Source of the DNA: Nonomuraea rubra
Lineage (GTDB): Bacteria > Actinomycetota > Actinomycetes > Streptosporangiales > Streptosporangiaceae
Direction: 5' to 3'
DNA length: 64,000 bases
Assembly: GCF_014207985.1 (NCBI RefSeq)
Contig: NZ_JACHMI010000001.1
Coordinates: 11,329,001 to 11,393,000 of the forward strand
Below the pieces are notes generated by a model. The model saw only the letters and a list, made by a program, of their open reading frames with translations, had not been told where the DNA came from and did no database searches. Positions 60,523 through 64,000 of this stretch are shown here, in pieces; within the stretch, counting starts at the first letter, position 1; each line of letters opens with the position of its first letter. The translations under genes were made by a program, and so were the position numbers.

Positions 60523-62415
60523 TCATCGGGGCCGGTAACAGCAGCGCGTCCCCGTACGCACGGTGGCGCGCAGTTCCTCGCCGATCGACGGATCGACCGC
60601 GGCGACCCGGTCCGCGGCCCGCCAGATGGCCTTGCCGACGGCGACCCTGGCCCGCTCCTCGCTGCCCGTGAACGGCCGGGCCCGCCCGCCGATGCCGGTG
60701 GCCGCGGCCAACTCGGCCAGCAGCCACTCCCGCTCCTCGCGCAGCGCGGCGGCCCGTTCGAGGTCGCCGGCCGATTCCAGCTCGCCGATCTCCCCGTCCA
60801 GCCGGGCCAGCCGCTCCTTGTACGTGCGCCTGGCCACCTCGTCGAGCACCGGCTGCGCCGAGTTCGCCGCGCTCCTGCCGGCCTCCGCGCCGGCGGCCAG
60901 GTCGATGGCCGGGATCTCCTGGCCGGGGTTGGCCATCAACGTCGCCAGGTAGCCCATGCCCACGCTGTGCCCGACCAGGGCGCTACGCCCGTCCAGCTCC
61001 AGCAGCCAGTGCAGGCCGCGCCGCCGGCAGCGGATGCCGCCGCCGGCCTCGCCGGGCCGGGTGGCCGCCCTGGGCAGCACCATGCCGAGCTCCGCTGCCT
61101 CCCTCGCCGCGCCGGGCCCCTCGTCGCCCGGGTCACCCCTGAGCGCGAGCGCCTGGGCCAGCCGGTGCCTGGACAGCACGGTGGCCGGCCAGTGGCCCAG
61201 CGCCAGGTTCTGCCGCACGGCGGCTCGCAGGTGCTCGGCCGCCCGGTCCGCCTCGCCGAGGGTGAGCGCGGCCACGCCCAGGGGGTGGTGCGCGGAGCCG
61301 AGACAGGTCACGCCGTGGCCGGCGATGACCGGCAGGTCGGCGAACGGGGCGAGCGCGGCGTACGCGCAGGCGGCGGTGTCGGTGTCCCGCAGCAGGTGCG
61401 CGGCCTCGATCATGAAGTACATCGACGTCATCCACGTGCTGGACCGCGGCAGGCCGGGCCCGCGCAGCCGGGCCAGCAGCCCCTCGGCCGTACGGCGGTC
61501 GCCCGCCTCGGCGGCTGCCGCGGCCAGGCCGGCCAGGTAGGAGTTGTCCAGGGCGCTGAGGGTGGGCGAGTGCACCATCTCCGACAGCGCAGGGACGAGC
61601 TCGGCGCCGCGGCCCTGGAGCCAGCGGATGGCGACGAGCTGCCAGCCGTACCAGCCGGTGGCGTCCACGTCGCCGGTCGCGTCGCCCAGCTCCGCGCAGA
61701 CCGCCGCCAGCGTCTCCGCCTCCTCGAACCGGCCGGCGCGGATGGTCAGCATCACCTTGATCGCGCTGACCACGAACCCGATCGCCCGGTGCTCCTTGGC
61801 GGCCAGCATGCCCTGCAGCTCTTCGAGGCTGCGCTCGGCCGTGGGCGAGGCGTCCAGGAACAGGTCCACGGTACGCAGCAGTAGCCCCATCAGCGCGTCG
61901 CCGCGGCGCCCGGTGCGCGCGGCCTGCCCGATGAGCTCCTGGGCCAGCCGGAGCCGCCGCTGCCCGTGCCCGGGCCCTAGCAGGCAGTGGTGCGCCAGGC
62001 TCAGCGTCTCCGCCAGCGCCACCGGGTCACCGGCGCCGCGCGCCTGTGACAGCAGCCGGAGGATCGTGTCGTGCGTGCCCGCGCGGTAGTCCTCCTCGGC
62101 CGCCTGCCTGGCCCGGAGCCGCAGGGCGAGCGTCGAGCGGGGGTCCAGCCGCAGCAGGGCGTGGCGCTGGCGGGTGCGTACCCGCTCCCAGTCCGTGCAG
62201 GTCCGGTGCTCGTGCACCCACACGCCGCTCAGCCCGAGCGCGGCGCGGGCCAGCTGCTCGGGGTCGCCGCTCAGCTCGGCGTCCTGGTAGGCGGCGTCGA
62301 ACCAGTAGCGGGCGGCCCGCAGGTCGCCGTCCACCGACAGCGCGCGCTCGCCCGCCAGGATGGCGAAGGTGATGTTGCCGCGCGGGATTCGGTGCATGTC
62401 TCGTGTCGCGCCCAC
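60523..62415 (-). CDS. TPR-like regulator half-protein
   Basis: A 630-aa helical protein. Residues 30-430 look like tetratricopeptide-type repeats rich in Ala/Leu/Arg. The C-terminal 170 residues (GLHWLLELDGRSALVGHSVG, YLATLMANPGQEIPAIDLAA, VLDEVARRTYKERLARLDGE, RARVAVGKAIWRAADRVAAV) form the domain that ends many actinobacterial ATPase/LuxR regulators. No ATPase, DNA-binding or cyclase domain is present, so it is either a truncated regulator or a protein-interaction module. GTG at 62415 is preferred, with GGAGGGG 10 nt upstream; ATG 62397 is possible. Located next to a TetR gene. Confidence 0.7.
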   Translation of the reverse strand: MGATRDMHRIPRGNITFAILAGERALSVDGDLRAARYWFDAAYQDAELSGDPEQLARAALGLSGVWVHEHRTCTDWERVRTRQRHALLRLDPRSTLALRLRARQAAEEDYRAGTHDTILRLLSQARGAGDPVALAETLSLAHHCLLGPGHGQRRLRLAQELIGQAARTGRRGDALMGLLLRTVDLFLDASPTAERSLEELQGMLAAKEHRAIGFVVSAIKVMLTIRAGRFEEAETLAAVCAELGDATGDVDATGWYGWQLVAIRWLQGRGAELVPALSEMVHSPTLSALDNSYLAGLAAAAAEAGDRRTAEGLLARLRGPGLPRSSTWMTSMYFMIEAAHLLRDTDTAACAYAALAPFADLPVIAGHGVTCLGSAHHPLGVAALTLGEADRAAEHLRAAVRQNLALGHWPATVLSRHRLAQALALRGDPGDEGPGAAREAAELGMVLPRAATRPGEAGGGIRCRRRGLHWLLELDGRSALVGHSVGMGYLATLMANPGQEIPAIDLAAGAEAGRSAANSAQPVLDEVARRTYKERLARLDGEIGELESAGDLERAAALREEREWLLAELAAATGIGGRARPFTGSEERARVAVGKAIWRAADRVAAVDPSIGEELRATVRTGTRCCYRPR

Positions 62416-62485
62416 CTTGTGCGTTCCCCTCCGGGTCGACCGGCCCCCGTGTGTGAGGAGACGGCGGATCCGGCTCTGATACACC

Positions 62486-63076
62486 TCAGGGCCCGGCGAT
62501 GCCGAGAGCGCGCAGCAGGGTGGCGTGCAGCGCCCGCCTCGACTCCTCCTTGGACATCAGGCCGGCGGTGGCCTGCTCGCTCGCCGCGTGCGCGAGCCTG
62601 ATCGTGACCGCGACCAGCCACTCCGCCGGCATCTCGGCGTCGAACTCGCCGGCCGCCTGGCCGCGCCTGATCACGCGTTCCAGCAGCTCGGCGACCGGCG
62701 CGTGGCGGGCCTGGTCGTCCTGCGAGGTCACGGGCAGCGCGGCGAGCCTGGGCAGGAGCGCGGGGTGCCGGCCGGCCGTACGGTCGGCGGCGTCGAGCAG
62801 CCGCAGCAGCGCCTCGGCGGCCGGGCCGCTGCCGGGGCCGGCGGCCTCCATCGCGGCGACCGTCTCCTCGGTGAGGTGGTCGAGGACGGCCGCCAGCAGC
62901 CGGTCACGGGAGGGGAAGTGGGCGTAGACGGTCTGCCTGCTCACCCCGGCGGCGGTGGCGATGGCGTCGACGCTGGCGTCGGGGTCGATGTCGAGCAGCT
63001 CGACGGCCGCCGCCAGGATGGCGGACCTGCTGCGACGGGCGTCGGCACGGCGGTTCCTGGCCGGGGACTGACTCAT
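62486..63076 (-). CDS. TetR-family transcriptional repressor
   Basis: A 196-aa repressor. Helix-turn-helix 18-62 (SAILAAAVELLDIDPDASVD then TAAGVSRQTVYAHFPSRDRL) is canonical; the C-terminal half binds an unknown ligand. It diverges from an NTF2-like gene, and the 76-nt gap contains a 6-5-6 palindrome TCTTACAGCGCGTAAGA plus a third half-site TCTTAC at the edge of its own start codon, so it probably represses both genes. Confidence 0.9.
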   Translation of the reverse strand: MSQSPARNRRADARRSRSAILAAAVELLDIDPDASVDAIATAAGVSRQTVYAHFPSRDRLLAAVLDHLTEETVAAMEAAGPGSGPAAEALLRLLDAADRTAGRHPALLPRLAALPVTSQDDQARHAPVAELLERVIRRGQAAGEFDAEMPAEWLVAVTIRLAHAASEQATAGLMSKEESRRALHATLLRALGIAGP

Positions 63077-63077
63077 C

Positions 63078-63129
63078 TCTTACACCTTGTCCAAGTTAAT
63101 GGGCTGTGTATATCTTACAGCGCGTAAGA
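63078..63129. promoter_or_regulatory. Operator for the TetR regulator and promoter of the NTF2-like gene
   Basis: TCTTAC (63113-63118) and GTAAGA (63124-63129) form an inverted repeat with a 5-nt centre. A further TCTTAC half-site lies at 63078-63083. A candidate promoter for the plus-strand gene is TTGTCC (63087-63092), 16 bp, TATATC (63109-63114); the palindrome overlaps this -10, a typical repressor site. Confidence 0.65.
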
Positions 63130-63152
63130 GTTATGGCAGCACTGGGAGCATC

Positions 63153-63521
63153 ATGAAGACGGACCCGAAGACGTTCATCGCCGACTTCTTCACGTCGCTG
63201 AGCGACGACCTGGTCAACACCGACGAGGACGCGGCCGTGATCATCGACCGGTACCACACGCCGGACATCATGCAGCTCGCCGACGGGAACCCGATCGACC
63301 GGGACAAGCTCATCGCCCACACCCGCCCGGTACGCAAGAACCGCCCCGAGAGCCGCATGGAGGTGCACGAGGCGTACACGGACGGGGACCGCCTCGCCGC
63401 CCGCTACACCCTGCACGTACGGCAGCGCGGCAAGGACCTCGCGATCGACGTGCACTTCTTCGGCCGGTTCACCCCGGACGGCCGGATGCGCGAGGCCCAC
63501 CTGCTGACCCGGTCAGTGTGA
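63153..63521 (+). CDS. NTF2/SnoaL-like protein
   Basis: A 122-aa single-domain protein with the cone-shaped NTF2 fold: helix FIADFFTSLSDDLVNTDEDA, RYHTPDIMQLADGNPIDRDK, then four beta strands ending VHFFGRFTPDGRMREAHLL. Members are polyketide cyclases, isomerases or ligand-binding proteins; no catalytic pair can be named here. TetR control suggests response to a small molecule. GGGAGC lies 4 nt before the ATG. Converges on guaA with an 8-nt gap. Confidence 0.82.
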   Translation: MKTDPKTFIADFFTSLSDDLVNTDEDAAVIIDRYHTPDIMQLADGNPIDRDKLIAHTRPVRKNRPESRMEVHEAYTDGDRLAARYTLHVRQRGKDLAIDVHFFGRFTPDGRMREAHLLTRSV

Positions 63522-63529
63522 GAGCGGGG

Positions 63530-64000
63530 TCACTCCCACTCGATGGTGCCCGGAGGCTTGCTGGTCACGTCGAGCACCACCCGGTTGATCTCGCGCACCT
63601 CGTTGGTGATCCGCGTCGAGATCCGCGACAGCACGTCGTACGGCACCCGCGACCAGTCGGCCGTCATCGCGTCCTCGGACGTCACCGGCCGCAGCACCAC
63701 CGGATGCCCGTACGTGCGCCCGTCGCCCTGCACCCCCACCGACCGGACGTCGGCCAGCAGCACCACCGGGCACTGCCAGATCTGCCGGTCGAGGCCGGCC
63801 CTGGACAGCTCCTCGCGGGCGATGGCGTCGGCCTCGCGCAGGATGGAGAGCCGGTCGCGGGTCACCTCGCCGACGATGCGGATGCCCAGGCCGGGCCCGG
63901 GGAACGGCTGGCGCCAGACCATGGCGGCCGGCAGGCCGAGCTCCTCGCCGGCCCGGCGCACCTCGTCCTTGAACAGCGCCCGCAGCGGCTCCACCAGCTT
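63530..64000 (-). CDS. guaA: GMP synthase (glutamine-hydrolysing), C-terminal part
   Basis: The last 156 codons of GMP synthase, which aminates XMP to [61 protein letters not shown] and the terminal [11 protein letters not shown] are the XMP-binding dimerisation domain at nearly invariant positions. The glutaminase and PP-loop domains lie beyond the right edge. The end is intact; the gene is cut by the window, not broken. Confidence 0.97.
   Translation of the reverse strand, partial: KLVEPLRALFKDEVRRAGEELGLPAAMVWRQPFPGPGLGIRIVGEVTRDRLSILREADAIAREELSRAGLDRQIWQCPVVLLADVRSVGVQGDGRTYGHPVVLRPVTSEDAMTADWSRVPYDVLSRISTRITNEVREINRVVLDVTSKPPGTIEWE

Noticed and set aside
1..64000. tRNA, rRNA, insertion sequence or phage integrase
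   Set aside because: Reading both strands I found no cloverleaf with a GTTCGA-type T-loop, no rRNA core sequence, and no transposase or integrase motifs in any supported frame; a tRNAscan run would settle the tRNA point.

Overview
The window is high-GC DNA (roughly 70 percent by eye) with densely packed genes, frequent GTG starts, ATGA/TGATG start-stop overlaps, a WhiB-type protein, and actinobacterial versions of pcrA, sucC and guaA. It comes from an actinomycete; the gene content fits Streptosporangiaceae (Nonomuraea-like) better than Streptomyces, but genus is inference. No rRNA, tRNA, CRISPR array, transposase or integrase was recognised.

Layout. 1-1062: 3' truncated sucC (TCA cycle). 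1343-3959: three tandem secreted LppX/LolA-like paralogs. 4009-6904: galE and a GCS2-type glutamate-cysteine ligase, divergent across a 445-bp gap with a 10-bp repeat array. 6923-12808: lipoprotein metalloprotease, WhiB protein, a large LuxR-ATPase regulator and two glyoxalase-fold genes plus a DUF1801 gene. 13007-15919: FAD oxidoreductase, CPBP protease, VapBC-type pair. 15946-20053: PIG-L deacetylase, pcrA, L,D-transpeptidase. 20194-24000: a LiaFSR-like envelope-stress set (response regulator, PspC-histidine kinase, divergent PspC/LiaF-like protein). 24073-28511: molybdenum hydroxylase (CoxS-L-M order) plus CoxG-like protein.

28603-57156 is a roughly 28.5-kb surface-glycopolymer locus and the most interesting part. 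It holds a GT2-TagF fusion, other glycosyltransferases, a CDP-alcohol phosphatidyltransferase, a sulfotransferase, a complete six-step set for CMP-pseudaminic acid (pseB, pseC, pseH, pseG, pseI and an SpsF-type pseF), an unrecognised 278-aa protein, methyltransferases, and a five-gene acyl cassette (acyl carrier protein, ketoacyl-type reductase, acyl-adenylating ligase, LuxE, LuxC) without luciferase genes. Large membrane proteins, a dolichol-phosphate-mannose-synthase-like GT2 and a NodB deacetylase close it. The inferred job is making a nonulosonic-acid-containing, possibly acylated or sulfated wall polymer.

57153-60395: a minus-strand signalling operon (receiver-PP2C phosphatase, histidine kinase, stand-alone receiver). 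60523-63521: TPR-like regulator, TetR regulator with a visible operator, and an NTF2-like gene. 63530-64000: 3' end of guaA. Short tandem repeats recur, and at least two sit exactly on stop/start junctions of neighbouring genes.
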